From NCBI RefSeq assembly GCF_934294775.1, contig NZ_CAKRAH010000005.1:1-64000 (forward strand): a DNA stretch of 64,000 bases, written 5' to 3'. This document shows, in pieces, positions 37,447-46,199 of this stretch. This DNA comes from an uncultured Dorea sp. Its GTDB lineage: Bacteria; Bacillota; Clostridia; Lachnospirales; Lachnospiraceae. The notes under the pieces were generated by a model. The model saw only the letters and a list, made by a program, of their open reading frames with translations, made no database searches and was not told the origin of the DNA. Position 1 is the stretch's first letter. Each line of letters begins with the position of its first letter. A program made the translations under genes and the position numbers.

Positions 37447-38559
37447 CTAGTTTGTGATTGTAACCTGTGTCTCTTTGTCAAATACGTGGATCTTCTCAGC
37501 ATCCAGAGCAAATTTAACAGTGTCACCTGTTCTAGCTGTTGTTCTAGGATCAACTCTTGCTGTCATGCTTGATCCTTCATAATCGAAGTATAAGAATACT
37601 TCTGCACCGAGCATCTCGTATACACGGATCTTAGCTTCGATAACTGTGTTTGGAGAAGCTTCGATGAACATCTGCTCATCATGTACATCTTCTGGACGGA
37701 TTCCAAGAACAACTGTCTTTCCAGCGTATCCGCCGTCGATCAGCTTCTTAGCTTTTGATGGTGGAAGCTCGATCTCTGAAGGTCCGGCTACCAGGTATAC
37801 GTTGTCTCCAACTACTTTACATGTAGCATCTACAAAGTTCATCTGTGGTGATCCGATGAATCCAGCTACGAACTGGTTGCATGGATAATCATACAGTGTC
37901 TGTGGTGTATCTACCTGCTGAACAACACCTGCGTTCATAACTACGATTCTGGTTCCCAGTGTCATAGCTTCTGTCTGGTCATGTGTTACGTAGATGATAG
38001 TTGTACCTAATCTCTGGTGTAATTTAGAAATCTCGATACGCATCTGTCCACGGAGTTTTGCATCCAGGTTTGAAAGAGGCTCATCCATAAGGAATACCTT
38101 AGGATTACGAACGATCGCACGTCCCATAGCAACACGCTGTCTCTGTCCACCTGAAAGAGCCTTTGGTTTACGGTCAAGCAAAGCTTCCAGGTCAAGGATC
38201 TTAGCTGCTTCACGAACCATCTTGTCGATCTGGTCTTTTGGTACTTTTCTTAATTTCAGACCAAATGCCATGTTATCGTATACTGTCATATGTGGATACA
38301 GAGCGTAGTTCTGGAATACCATTGCGATATCTCTGTCTTTTGGTTCTACGTCATTTACAACTTTATCTCCGATCTTCAGTTCTCCGGAAGTGATGTCTTC
38401 CAGACCTGCAACCATACGAAGTGTTGTAGATTTTCCACATCCAGATGGTCCTACGAAGATGATGAATTCTTTATCTTCGATCTCAAGGTTGAAGTCTTTA
38501 ACTGCTTCGAATCCGTTTGGATATGTTTTGTTAATGTGCTTTAATGATAAACTTGCCAT
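37447..38559 (-). CDS. msmX: stand-alone sugar ABC transporter ATPase, MsmX/UgpC-like
   Basis: A 370-residue MalK-type ATPase: Walker A GPSGCGKST, signature LSGGQRQRVAMG, Walker B VFLMDEPLSNLDA, switch THDQTEA, then the OB-like regulatory domain. No permease or binding protein gene is near, so it probably energises several carbohydrate importers, as MsmX does in Bacillus. Its codon use is strongly biased (many GTT, GAA and AAC/ATC choices), suggesting high expression. The gene is bounded by terminators on both sides. Confidence 0.92.
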   Translation of the reverse strand: MASLSLKHINKTYPNGFEAVKDFNLEIEDKEFIIFVGPSGCGKSTTLRMVAGLEDITSGELKIGDKVVNDVEPKDRDIAMVFQNYALYPHMTVYDNMAFGLKLRKVPKDQIDKMVREAAKILDLEALLDRKPKALSGGQRQRVAMGRAIVRNPKVFLMDEPLSNLDAKLRGQMRIEISKLHQRLGTTIIYVTHDQTEAMTLGTRIVVMNAGVVQQVDTPQTLYDYPCNQFVAGFIGSPQMNFVDATCKVVGDNVYLVAGPSEIELPPSKAKKLIDGGYAGKTVVLGIRPEDVHDEQMFIEASPNTVIEAKIRVYEMLGAEVFLYFDYEGSSMTARVDPRTTARTGDTVKFALDAEKIHVFDKETQVTITN

Positions 38560-38647
38560 TGGTTTAATCCTCCTGATTTATATACATTTGATTTTTATTT
38601 TGTCTGTTTTATTCCTGTGTCGTTCTGTTAAAAAGTATATAAAAAAA

Positions 38648-38676
38648 GTTCAACCTGGGTAATGCCCAAGTTGAAC
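38648..38676 (-). terminator. hairpin with U-run upstream of msmX
   Basis: GTTCAAC/GTTGAAC arms with an inner GGGC/CCC-like pairing; on the minus strand followed by TTTTTTTATA. It would stop transcripts from the rsmI side and isolate msmX, or act as an attenuator if a promoter lies above it. Confidence 0.6.
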
Positions 38677-38720
38677 AATCTTTTTGGCTTTTTCTATACA
38701 AGTTGACCAACGTGACCGAT

Positions 38721-38800
38721 GGGGACGGAGTTTTTTTAAAAGGGGACGGGGGTAAATGCAATTAGGGACGGGGTTTTTTTTAAAATCCCCCGTCCCCTTT
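38721..38800. terminator. duplicated GGGGACGG/T-run terminator after rsmI
   Basis: AAAGGGGACGGGGGATTTT pairs with AAAACCCCGTCCCT on the minus strand, 11 bases after the rsmI stop. A second partial copy (GGGGACGGAGTTTTTTTAAA) lies 40 bases on. The pattern resembles the palindrome at 81-130. Confidence 0.65.
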
Positions 38801-38810
38801 TGACCAATGC

Positions 38811-39647
38811 CTACAAAAGCGCCTGATAAATCTCTCTTTTCCCGACTCCTCTGTCTTTTGCCACCTGTTTCATTGCAGTCTTCTTATCAATGCCCTGGTT
38901 CAGATAATAATCCATATGCTCCTCGATACTCATCTCTTCCCATCTGGCCTTCTCTTCATTACGGATCTCTTCGCGGCTCTTACCCTCAATCACCATGACA
39001 CATTCTCCCTTTGGTTCCTGCACATCATAGTAAGCAAGCGCATCCTCTATCGTCGTGGCAAATACCGTCTCATGCTTCTTCGTAAGCTCACGGCAGATGC
39101 TGATCCGTCTGTTGCCCAGTGTCTCCTGAAGCGTCTTAAGCGTACGCACCAGTCTGTGCGGTGCTTCATAGATTACCATCGTTCTGGTCTCATCTTTTAA
39201 CTCCTCAAGAATCGCCTGTCTCTCCTTTTTGTCCGATGGGAGAAATGCTTCAAAAGCGAATCTTCTCGTTCCGAGCCCCGATATCGTAAGTGCCGTTACA
39301 CACGCACAGGCTCCCGGAACCGCAGTTACCGTAATTCCGGCTTCCTGACACATTTTCACCAGTTCTTCTCCAGGATCAGAGATTCCCGGCATCCCGGCAT
39401 CTGTAATGACCGCGATATCTTCGCCGCCCTGCAGACGTTCTACCAGCTTCTGTCCTTTTTCTATCTTATTGTATTCATGATAGCTGGTCATCGGTGTCTT
39501 AATTTCAAAATGATTCAGAAGCTTGATGCTGTTTCTGGTATCTTCTGCTGCGATCAAATCTACTTCTTTTAAAATCCGCACTGCCCGGAAGGTCATGTCT
39601 TCCAGATTTCCTATCGGTGTTGCACATAAGTACAATGTTCCTGCCAT
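38811..39647 (-). CDS. rsmI: 16S rRNA (cytidine 1402-2'-O)-methyltransferase
   Basis: RsmI methylates the ribose of C1402 in 16S rRNA. The 278-residue protein starts MAGTLYLCATPIGNLEDMTF and contains GMPGISDPGEELV (SAM site) and KKERQAILEEL. The ATG at 39647 has GGAGGAAAAAAG upstream; the open frame continues to 39743 but that part overlaps trmN6 and lacks a ribosome site. Last gene of the housekeeping operon. Confidence 0.95.
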   Translation of the reverse strand: MAGTLYLCATPIGNLEDMTFRAVRILKEVDLIAAEDTRNSIKLLNHFEIKTPMTSYHEYNKIEKGQKLVERLQGGEDIAVITDAGMPGISDPGEELVKMCQEAGITVTAVPGACACVTALTISGLGTRRFAFEAFLPSDKKERQAILEELKDETRTMVIYEAPHRLVRTLKTLQETLGNRRISICRELTKKHETVFATTIEDALAYYDVQEPKGECVMVIEGKSREEIRNEEKARWEEMSIEEHMDYYLNQGIDKKTAMKQVAKDRGVGKREIYQALL

Positions 39648-39723
39648 CTTTTTTCCTCCATATATCCGTTCTCCGCTACACAAACATTTAGTATTCATGC
39701 TTTCCCTGTCTGTCATCTGTTGC

Positions 39724-40479
39724 TTACTTTTTCTCCCCGTCATGCATCCCGTACAGCGCTAGCAGCTCTTCCGTATAGCTTCCATCCTTATTATACACAA
39801 TCAGCGGCGGCTCCACCTGCATCCTTGGATTGCCGCCCTTCATTCCTTCGATCAGCACCATGTTCGGTTCTTTGTCGATATGCGGATAGACCAGCCGCAT
39901 TCTCTTCGGCTCGATCCCGTATGCGCACATCTTCGTCATGATCTCCGGCAGACGGAACGGACGGTGTACCATATAGAACCGTCCCTTTACCTTCAATATC
40001 TTCGCACTCTCCCGCAGGATATCATCCAGCGTACACAGCGCTTCATGTCTTGCAATATACAGCGCTTCGTTCTGGTTCTTAAGCCCGTGATCTCCGATCA
40101 TATACGGTGGATTGGTGGTTATAACTCCAAAAGAGGCGGCTCCGAATATAGAAGCTGCCTCCTTGATATCTCCCGTTACGATGTCAATCCGCTCATCCAG
40201 TCCGTTATGCCGGACGCTGCGCTTTGCCATGTCTGCACTTTCCTCCTGTATCTCAAGCCCTGTATAATGAAGGCCCGGATACTTTGCCTCAAGAAGGATT
40301 GGCAGGATTCCGGTGCCGGTTCCAAGATCCAGTGCTTTTTCGTGTTTCTTAACATTTGCAAATGCGGACAATAACACTGCATCCATTCCAAAGCAGAACC
40401 GCCCCGGACTCTGGATGATCTCATACCCTTTGATCTGCAGATCATCCAGTCGTTCATTCGGAAGTAAATTAGTCATCAT
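39724..40479 (-). CDS. trmN6: tRNA1(Val) (adenine-37-N6)-methyltransferase, TrmN6/YabB-like
   Basis: This 251-residue SAM methyltransferase has the motif LDLGTGTGILPILL (about 50-63) and the catalytic NPPY (TTNPPYMIG) typical of N6-adenine methylation. Homologues sit next to ricT and rsmI in Bacillus (yabB). The start overlaps the ricT stop by 11 bases. Confidence 0.92.
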   Translation of the reverse strand: MMTNLLPNERLDDLQIKGYEIIQSPGRFCFGMDAVLLSAFANVKKHEKALDLGTGTGILPILLEAKYPGLHYTGLEIQEESADMAKRSVRHNGLDERIDIVTGDIKEAASIFGAASFGVITTNPPYMIGDHGLKNQNEALYIARHEALCTLDDILRESAKILKVKGRFYMVHRPFRLPEIMTKMCAYGIEPKRMRLVYPHIDKEPNMVLIEGMKGGNPRMQVEPPLIVYNKDGSYTEELLALYGMHDGEKK

Positions 40480-41380
40480 TTAATTTCGATGCTCCGTTCT
40501 TTTCTTCTAACGCCTTCAGTTCCCTCATCTCTTCTTTTGAGATCTTCATGTCTTTCTTCCTGCGTCTTGGCTTGAACTTCAGTTCTGCCGCCGGGTACTC
40601 ACGGATCTCTTTTTCATCATTGTCCAGAGTCACCACAACTTTTACCAGCTGGCGCAGTACATTGACAGACTGTACATCACCTCTTAATCCTTCCGGTGTC
40701 GTTACATGATCACCAGTTCCCGGAAGATGACTGTTCAGTTCTTCGTATGTCTCTTCTTCATTCGTAAGACAACACATCAGTCTTCCGCAGACACCTGAGA
40801 TCTTAGTCGGATTCAGTGACAGGTTCTGCTCCTTTGCCATCTTAATGGACACCGGTGCGAACTCTGACAGATATGTGTGACAGCACAGTGGTCTTCCACA
40901 GATACCGATACCGCCACGGATCTTCGTCTCGTCACGGACACCGATCTGTCTAAGCTCAATTCTGGTACGGAACACACTCGCCAGATCCTTTACCAGCTCA
41001 CGGAAATCAATTCGTCCATCCGCCGTAAAATAGAATAGCACTTTATTATTGTCAAATGTATACTCCGCATCAATCAGCTTCATCTCAAGTCCATGCTTAT
41101 GGATCTTATCAAGGCAGATCTTGAATGCTTCCTTTTCTTTTTCTTTATTCTTTTCTTCTTTTTTCTTATCGTCCTCTGTTGCAAGACGGATTACGGATTT
41201 TAAAGGCTGTGTGATCTTGTCATCTTCAACCTCCTTTGGTCCTGTCACGACAGAACCAAACTCCACACCTCTTGCAGTCTCAACGATTACTTTATCACCC
41301 GTCTTAATATCCAGCTTTCCCGGTGAGAAAAAATAAATCTTTCCCGCGGTTCTGAATCTAACGCCTATTACCTTCGTCAT
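40469..41380 (-). CDS. ricT: RicT (YaaT) PSP1-domain protein
   Basis: RicT is part of the Ric/Y-complex that promotes RNase Y maturation of operon mRNAs and affects sporulation and competence in Bacillus. The 303 residues have the PSP1 C-terminal domain and the paired cysteine motifs GICGRPLCCHTYL and GVCGRLMCCLTNEEE that bind an iron-sulphur cluster. The tail is Lys/Arg/Glu-rich. It begins 4 bases after holB, as in Bacillus. No ricA or ricF gene is in this window. Confidence 0.94.
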   Translation of the reverse strand: MTKVIGVRFRTAGKIYFFSPGKLDIKTGDKVIVETARGVEFGSVVTGPKEVEDDKITQPLKSVIRLATEDDKKKEEKNKEKEKEAFKICLDKIHKHGLEMKLIDAEYTFDNNKVLFYFTADGRIDFRELVKDLASVFRTRIELRQIGVRDETKIRGGIGICGRPLCCHTYLSEFAPVSIKMAKEQNLSLNPTKISGVCGRLMCCLTNEEETYEELNSHLPGTGDHVTTPEGLRGDVQSVNVLRQLVKVVVTLDNDEKEIREYPAAELKFKPRRRKKDMKISKEEMRELKALEEKNGASKLNDD

Positions 41381-41384
41381 ATGA

Positions 41385-42374
41385 TTAGTTCTCCTTTATG
41401 GTCAGGAACAAAAGCTCCATAACCAGATCGAAGTTAACATTCGCTTTCAGTCTGGCTTTCGCTTTCTCAAGGCTCTCAAGGATCAGCTCGATACCTTCAT
41501 AAGAGCTCTTTCTTGCCTGTTCTTTAATATACTGTAACTGGTCTTTGAATACGACCTTGTCAATCTCTTTTGTTGCTTTGTATAACAACACATCACGATA
41601 CCAGATCATAATGATATCCAGATAATCTGTGATTTCTAACTTATATACGGAAATGTTCTTTACCGCTGCAACAATCTCACTTAACTCCATCTCATGGATG
41701 TGCTTCAGAAGCTGTACCGCCTCTTCACGGATCTCATTAAAATGTTCTGAATTCGCCAACATGATCGCACGTCCCATATTGCCCTGTGCAAATGCTGTAC
41801 ACATATCTGCCTTATAATCCGGAATCTCCAGATTCTCCATCAGATATTTTTTGATCAGTGTGTCTTTGATGTTACGCAGTTTTAACATGACACATCTTGA
41901 ATTAATTGTTGGCAGTAATGTCTCCGCATTCTCTGTCAGCAGTAAGAATACTGCATATGACGGTGGTTCCTCGATCGTCTTAAGAATTGCGTTCTGCGCC
42001 TGCGGTGTCATCAGGTCTGCCTGTGGAATGATATATACTTTATATGGTCCCTGGTAAGGTTTGATATCTACGGTATTATTAACCTGTGTACGGATATCTT
42101 CTACACTGATGCTGTTCGGCTTCTCATGAGTAACACGGATGATGTCCGGGTGGTTCCCACTCTCTGCCTGCTTGCAGGAATGGCACTTTCCACATGGCTC
42201 ATTCTCACCGCTCTCACACAGAAGCGTCATGGCGAATAAGTTCGCCAGCATTCTCTTTCCGGAACCTCTCTCTCCATTCAGAATGTATGCATGAGACACT
42301 CTGTTATTTTCCACTGCGTTGCTGATATATTTTAATATGTCTTTGTGGCCAACCACATCTTTAAAGCTTCCCAT
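41385..42374 (-). CDS. holB: DNA polymerase III delta' subunit
   Basis: This 329-residue clamp-loader subunit has the P-loop NGERGSGKRMLA, the zinc module CGKCHSCKQAESGNHPD, and sensor 1 region INSRCVMLKL. ATP binding is likely structural, as in other delta' subunits. It starts 14 bases inside the preceding kinase gene, so expression is coupled. Confidence 0.93.
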   Translation of the reverse strand: MGSFKDVVGHKDILKYISNAVENNRVSHAYILNGERGSGKRMLANLFAMTLLCESGENEPCGKCHSCKQAESGNHPDIIRVTHEKPNSISVEDIRTQVNNTVDIKPYQGPYKVYIIPQADLMTPQAQNAILKTIEEPPSYAVFLLLTENAETLLPTINSRCVMLKLRNIKDTLIKKYLMENLEIPDYKADMCTAFAQGNMGRAIMLANSEHFNEIREEAVQLLKHIHEMELSEIVAAVKNISVYKLEITDYLDIIMIWYRDVLLYKATKEIDKVVFKDQLQYIKEQARKSSYEGIELILESLEKAKARLKANVNFDLVMELLFLTIKEN

Positions 42375-42948
42375 CTTGTATTACCTCTATTATTTCTTCC
42401 TTACATCGTACTTTGTCGTCATTGTGATACCTTCTTGTGATCCCGGCTTCCAAAAGATTCTCCTCTGAGAAATCCTTCTGATCCGCCAGAAATCTTCTAC
42501 AGACCTCTTCGTATCCCGGATGCTCCTGCTGCTGCTCTCTTGCGATCGCCCGCTTCAGGCGTTCCCCATCTTCCACTTCGATGTACAGCGGAATCAGGTT
42601 CTCCTCGCCGTAATATTTCCTGGTCTTTTTATAAGACTCCAATGTTCCGATCATCAGATAGTCGTCTTTTGCCAGATTTATCTGACCATCATCTATTGTA
42701 GCATATTTCCAGTCGCCGTACACGGTTTGATATGTACGAAGTTCAATCATTTTGCCAGATTTGTCGTATTTCTCAAGGATATCATCCGTTACAAAATAAT
42801 ATTCCACTCCGTTTTTCTCCCCCTCGCGCATGGGCCGGGTCGTGTACAATGTCAGCGTCTTCAGATTCGGAAGGTCTTTCCTTATCTCTTTATATATTGT
42901 ATCTTTTCCAGATGAGCTTTTCCCCATCATGTAATATATCTTACCCAT
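42361..42948 (-). CDS. guanylate kinase-like protein
   Basis: A 195-residue protein of the guanylate-kinase fold: P-loop MGKSSSGKDTIYKEI at the start, TLYTTRPMREGEKNGVEYYFV (GMP-binding loop) and a lid with RAIAREQQQEHPGYEEVCRRF. The P-loop GKSSSGKD departs from the usual GPSGxGKST of housekeeping Gmk, so it is probably a paralogue. It sits between a YaaO-like decarboxylase and holB, exactly where Bacillus has thymidylate kinase. Substrate is therefore uncertain. Confidence 0.85.
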   Translation of the reverse strand: MGKIYYMMGKSSSGKDTIYKEIRKDLPNLKTLTLYTTRPMREGEKNGVEYYFVTDDILEKYDKSGKMIELRTYQTVYGDWKYATIDDGQINLAKDDYLMIGTLESYKKTRKYYGEENLIPLYIEVEDGERLKRAIAREQQQEHPGYEEVCRRFLADQKDFSEENLLEAGITRRYHNDDKVRCKEEIIEVIQDGKL

Positions 42949-44587
42949 CGATCCACACCTCTATGCCATCTTCCGACTGAAGCCCCTCAATCGAAAAATC
43001 ATGTTCCTGATACCATTGAAGAATCTCAACCGCTTCTTCCGAGATCCGCTCCCCCGGAACGATCAGCGGACTTCCCGGCGGATACAGATACGCATATTCC
43101 AGGGAAATGTATCCTATGGATTTTATGAAACTGACCTTAGCTTTATGTCCTTTCGCAAGTGACATCTCTTTACTGTTATCTTCAAATTCATATTCATCCC
43201 TTATATTAACAGCTTCTGCAATTGTCCAGACTTTTTCAAGCGCGGGCTGCTTTCCTACGAAGTCCGGCATGGAAGCATTGTTCTTATTGCATTCTCTGTC
43301 ACTCTCTGAGATAAATGTATCAATCTCAAACAACGCCTCTTTTAATCTCTTCAGTCCTTCTTCGGTATCCCCCACCGTCGTCATCGCAAGCATATAAGTC
43401 CCTGCCAGCATCTCCATCTGCAAGTGATATTTTTTTAGAAGAATCTCATACAATTCATGGCTGGATAACGGTGCGTCCTTTACTGAGATTACAAACTTGG
43501 AACGGTCATAGTGATCTATGTTATCCGTCTGTATAATCTTTAAATGTTGTAGCTGCTTTAGATCATTTCTTAATGCGTCAATACGATTAACATATGTTTC
43601 AAACAGGAGAGTATCTGCCAATTCATTTCCAGAATTACCATCTTCCATTCCTGATGTCTGTCTTTCGAATTCTCTATCGTTACATTTTTCTTCGCTTCCT
43701 GACATCTTTTGTTTTTCCTGTGCCTGCTCTTCGATTCCTGCCGTCTCCTGTTTTTCCTGTGTCTTTTCCACTGCATGAATACACGCATCAATACTAGCCA
43801 TCAATATATACGACGGACTGCTCGTCTGCAGCATATCCAGATACCGCTTCACCTTACGCCTGTTCACCAGATTCCCATTCACATGAAGCAGTGCGGTCTG
43901 CGTCAGTGCCGGCAGCGTCTTATGCAGACTGTTGATCACAAGATCCGCCCCGTACATATTCGCACTCTTTGGAAAATACGGATGGAATCCAAAATGTGCC
44001 CCGTGCGCTTCATCCACGATCAGCGGGCACCCTGCTTCATGACAAACCGCAGCAATCGCCTCTATATCCGACACCACGCCATCATACGTCGGCGACACGA
44101 TCATCACCGCACGGATCTTCGGATTCGCTCTCAGCGCCTCTTTAACATCCTCCACATCAATCTCCGTACTAAGCCCAAGCTCTGTATCAAACTTCGGGAA
44201 GAGATAGACCGGATCCAGCTCATTCAGATAGATTGCATGATACACCGACTTGTGACAGTTCCTTGCAACCAGTATGGAATCTCCTTTTTTCGTCGTTCCC
44301 ATAATCGCGCTTAAGATCCCCACAGTACTTCCATTTACAAGAAAATGTGTCTCATCCGCATGATAGACCCTGGCCGCCCTTTCCTGCGCTTCCTTCAAAA
44401 TTCCTTCCGCATGGTGCAGATCATCAAATCCTTCGATCTCTGTAATGTCGATCCGGTACGGCGAAGTTCCCTGCATCAGATCCAGATTTCTCTTATGTCC
44501 GGGCATGTGAAATGCGTAATAATCAGATTCGCTGTAATTCTTTAGTTTTGCAAATAAACTCGTGTTTTTTCTCTTCGTTTCTTTCAA
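42941..44587 (-). CDS. PLP-dependent Orn/Lys/Arg decarboxylase-family protein (YaaO-like)
   Basis: A fold-type I PLP enzyme of 548 residues: AFHMPGHKRN at the start, substrate-binding TDEILP-like region, IVDEAHGAHFGFH and the PLP lysine in NSLHKTLPALTQTA. It belongs to the short decarboxylases (arginine or lysine, polyamine supply). An insert of about 50 hydrophilic residues (about 272-325, Glu/Gln/Ser-rich) lies between the two halves. The start is TTG; it has its own promoter and overlaps the kinase gene by 8 bases. Confidence 0.87.
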   Translation of the reverse strand: MKETKRKNTSLFAKLKNYSESDYYAFHMPGHKRNLDLMQGTSPYRIDITEIEGFDDLHHAEGILKEAQERAARVYHADETHFLVNGSTVGILSAIMGTTKKGDSILVARNCHKSVYHAIYLNELDPVYLFPKFDTELGLSTEIDVEDVKEALRANPKIRAVMIVSPTYDGVVSDIEAIAAVCHEAGCPLIVDEAHGAHFGFHPYFPKSANMYGADLVINSLHKTLPALTQTALLHVNGNLVNRRKVKRYLDMLQTSSPSYILMASIDACIHAVEKTQEKQETAGIEEQAQEKQKMSGSEEKCNDREFERQTSGMEDGNSGNELADTLLFETYVNRIDALRNDLKQLQHLKIIQTDNIDHYDRSKFVISVKDAPLSSHELYEILLKKYHLQMEMLAGTYMLAMTTVGDTEEGLKRLKEALFEIDTFISESDRECNKNNASMPDFVGKQPALEKVWTIAEAVNIRDEYEFEDNSKEMSLAKGHKAKVSFIKSIGYISLEYAYLYPPGSPLIVPGERISEEAVEILQWYQEHDFSIEGLQSEDGIEVWIDG

Positions 44588-44625
44588 TCTAAAGCTACTC
44601 TCATTTCTAAAAAATATTATGTTCT

Positions 44626-44654
44626 ATTCTAACAAATATAGTTTCTATTATCAA
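44626..44654 (-). promoter_or_regulatory. promoter of the decarboxylase-holB-rsmI operon
   Basis: On the minus strand TTGATA, 17 bases, TAGAAT, about 40 bases before the TTG start. Confidence 0.6.
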
Positions 44655-44768
44655 GTCTGAACGGGAGTCGTGGGGTGTATATTTGAGTATACAAAAGTAC
44701 TACTGTCTATAGCTTTTCTTACATATCTGGGATACAGAAAAACTGCTGCTTTTAACTCCTATCTGAGT

Positions 44769-44813
44769 ATCCTCTAAACTGCCACTGGCAGCTTCTTCCG
44801 AACGCACGGCAAA
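44769..44813 (+). repeat. dispersed hairpin repeat, copy at 44.8 kb
   Basis: CTCTAAACTGCCACTGGCAG then CTTCTTCCGAACGCACGGCAAAC. The perfect CTGCCACTGGCAG dyad is present. No plus-strand gene precedes it, but a terminator hairpin follows directly. Confidence 0.75.
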
Positions 44814-44814
44814 C

Positions 44815-44902
44815 AAAAAAGCTGTACGCATCTTATGTGCATTACAGCTTTTTTGGATACTATGATTTTTGGAATTGCTATTTCTACGCAATTTTCAAAA
44901 TC
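44815..44902. terminator. two successive terminator hairpins
   Basis: First stem AAAAAAGCTGTA/TACAGCTTTTTT (44815-44854), second GATTTT.GGAATTGC/GCAATT.TCAAAATC (44864-44902). They follow the stop of the membrane protein gene at 44911. Confidence 0.75.
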
Positions 44903-44910
44903 ATCATTAT

Positions 44911-46047
44911 TTATGCCATAAACTCCTGCAATATCTGCCGGATCATCTCTTCTTTTGGCAATTCTTTTTCGATACTTGGCGGGATCTCCGGGGACTGGTT
45001 ATCACTGTTGACAGTTGATTGTCCTGTATTTTCACCAGAATCTCCAAATGCTTCCGCCACAGTGTATCCTGCATGATTCTTCCCAGTTTTTCCAGTGTCT
45101 GTAGTCTTCTCATATTCTGCATATTTTTTCTCTCTTTCTGCAACCTCTTCCGCGTTATATTCTGCATCCCTTCTTCTACTTTCTGCCGCCTCATATTCCT
45201 CCTCATACTGCCTCCCACTTTTGGTTGCTTCGGCAAGTTTTGCTGTTGCTCTTTCAAGATTTCTGGCGGTTTCCCTGGTTGGTTCATTCTTTCTTTTTCC
45301 GCGTCTTGATCTGCTTCCCCGTTTCTCCGTAGATGCCGGTGTCATTGCTTCGATTGTAGTTACATTTCCGGTTACAGGCTTTTCCGACACTGGTTGTTTT
45401 TCTGTGTTTTCTATATTTTCAATATCCTCATATGCTTCTTCCATTTCTGAATCGCTTTCCTGATTTCTCATCCGGTTTTCGCTCACTTTTGCTCCCATTC
45501 TCTGACGTCCGGTGCGCTCTTTTCCGTTATTCTTTTCATACTTGTGAAGGCATACATTTTCCAGATAATCCACCATATAATTCTTCGCCATCTGCAGGCA
45601 ATACTCTTCGTCCGTCGTCAGATGGAACAGCCATACCAGAATTCCAAGGCCCACGCCACAGGCTCCTGTTCTTAGCACCGCATCCCCCATTCCATACAGC
45701 TGGTAAGAGAAGAATGCTCCTGCAAGTCCCGTCAATGCACAGAGTCCGGCACAAATCTTTTCCAGCCGGCGCACCGTATGTAATGGTAATCCACATATTT
45801 TATATTCATACAGATACTTATCCACAAATACTCCTACATTTTCCACCGTGTCACTTATCATACATGCATGCTCGAACTTCGCCCGCACCAGCCGCATCAG
45901 CGGATGCGTACTTTTATTCATATTTCCCGCCGCCTGCACCAGCCGTTTCATTGTCATACCTACCACGCACTTGTCCGCAACTCCAATTCCCGCAAAGATT
46001 CCCATCAGCACGAACAACAACTTCTTGTCCATTATCATTTCCAGCAT
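44911..46047 (-). CDS. membrane protein of unknown function with charged coiled-coil tail
   Basis: The 378-residue protein starts at the ATG at 46047 (AGGAGGG, 8 bases). It has an N-terminal hydrophobic segment (LLFVLMGIFAGIGVAD), two adjacent helices near residues 90-140 (ICAGLCALTGLAGAFFSY; GACGVGLGILVWLF) and then about 230 polar residues rich in E/R/K/T with a possible coiled coil (ERATAKLAEATKSGRQYEEE). The C-terminal LPKEEMIRQILQEFMA is a short predicted helix. I do not recognise the family. The tail would lie in the cytoplasm if the first segment is an anchor. Confidence 0.75.
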   Translation of the reverse strand: MLEMIMDKKLLFVLMGIFAGIGVADKCVVGMTMKRLVQAAGNMNKSTHPLMRLVRAKFEHACMISDTVENVGVFVDKYLYEYKICGLPLHTVRRLEKICAGLCALTGLAGAFFSYQLYGMGDAVLRTGACGVGLGILVWLFHLTTDEEYCLQMAKNYMVDYLENVCLHKYEKNNGKERTGRQRMGAKVSENRMRNQESDSEMEEAYEDIENIENTEKQPVSEKPVTGNVTTIEAMTPASTEKRGSRSRRGKRKNEPTRETARNLERATAKLAEATKSGRQYEEEYEAAESRRRDAEYNAEEVAEREKKYAEYEKTTDTGKTGKNHAGYTVAEAFGDSGENTGQSTVNSDNQSPEIPPSIEKELPKEEMIRQILQEFMA

Positions 46048-46055
46048 AATAAAAG

Positions 46056-46098
46056 CCCTCCTTTTGATTTGCATTATACTGTAAATCAAAAGAGAGGG
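46056..46098 (-). promoter_or_regulatory. hairpin enclosing the ribosome site of the 46-kb membrane protein
   Basis: On the minus strand CCCTC.CTTTTGATTT pairs with AAATCAAAAG.GAGGG; the right arm contains the AGGAGGG ribosome site. The loop reads ACAGTATAATGC, holding a TATAAT. Either the dyad is an operator over a promoter, or the folded RNA hides the ribosome site. Confidence 0.45.
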
Positions 46099-46199
46099 CT
46101 CCTATATTCGTTCTCCATATTTCGCACAGCCGCTGACGGTTCCTGTCAGTTTTCTGCACGTTCTGTCAATTTATAAAACCTGCGGTCTTCCGGCATTTT

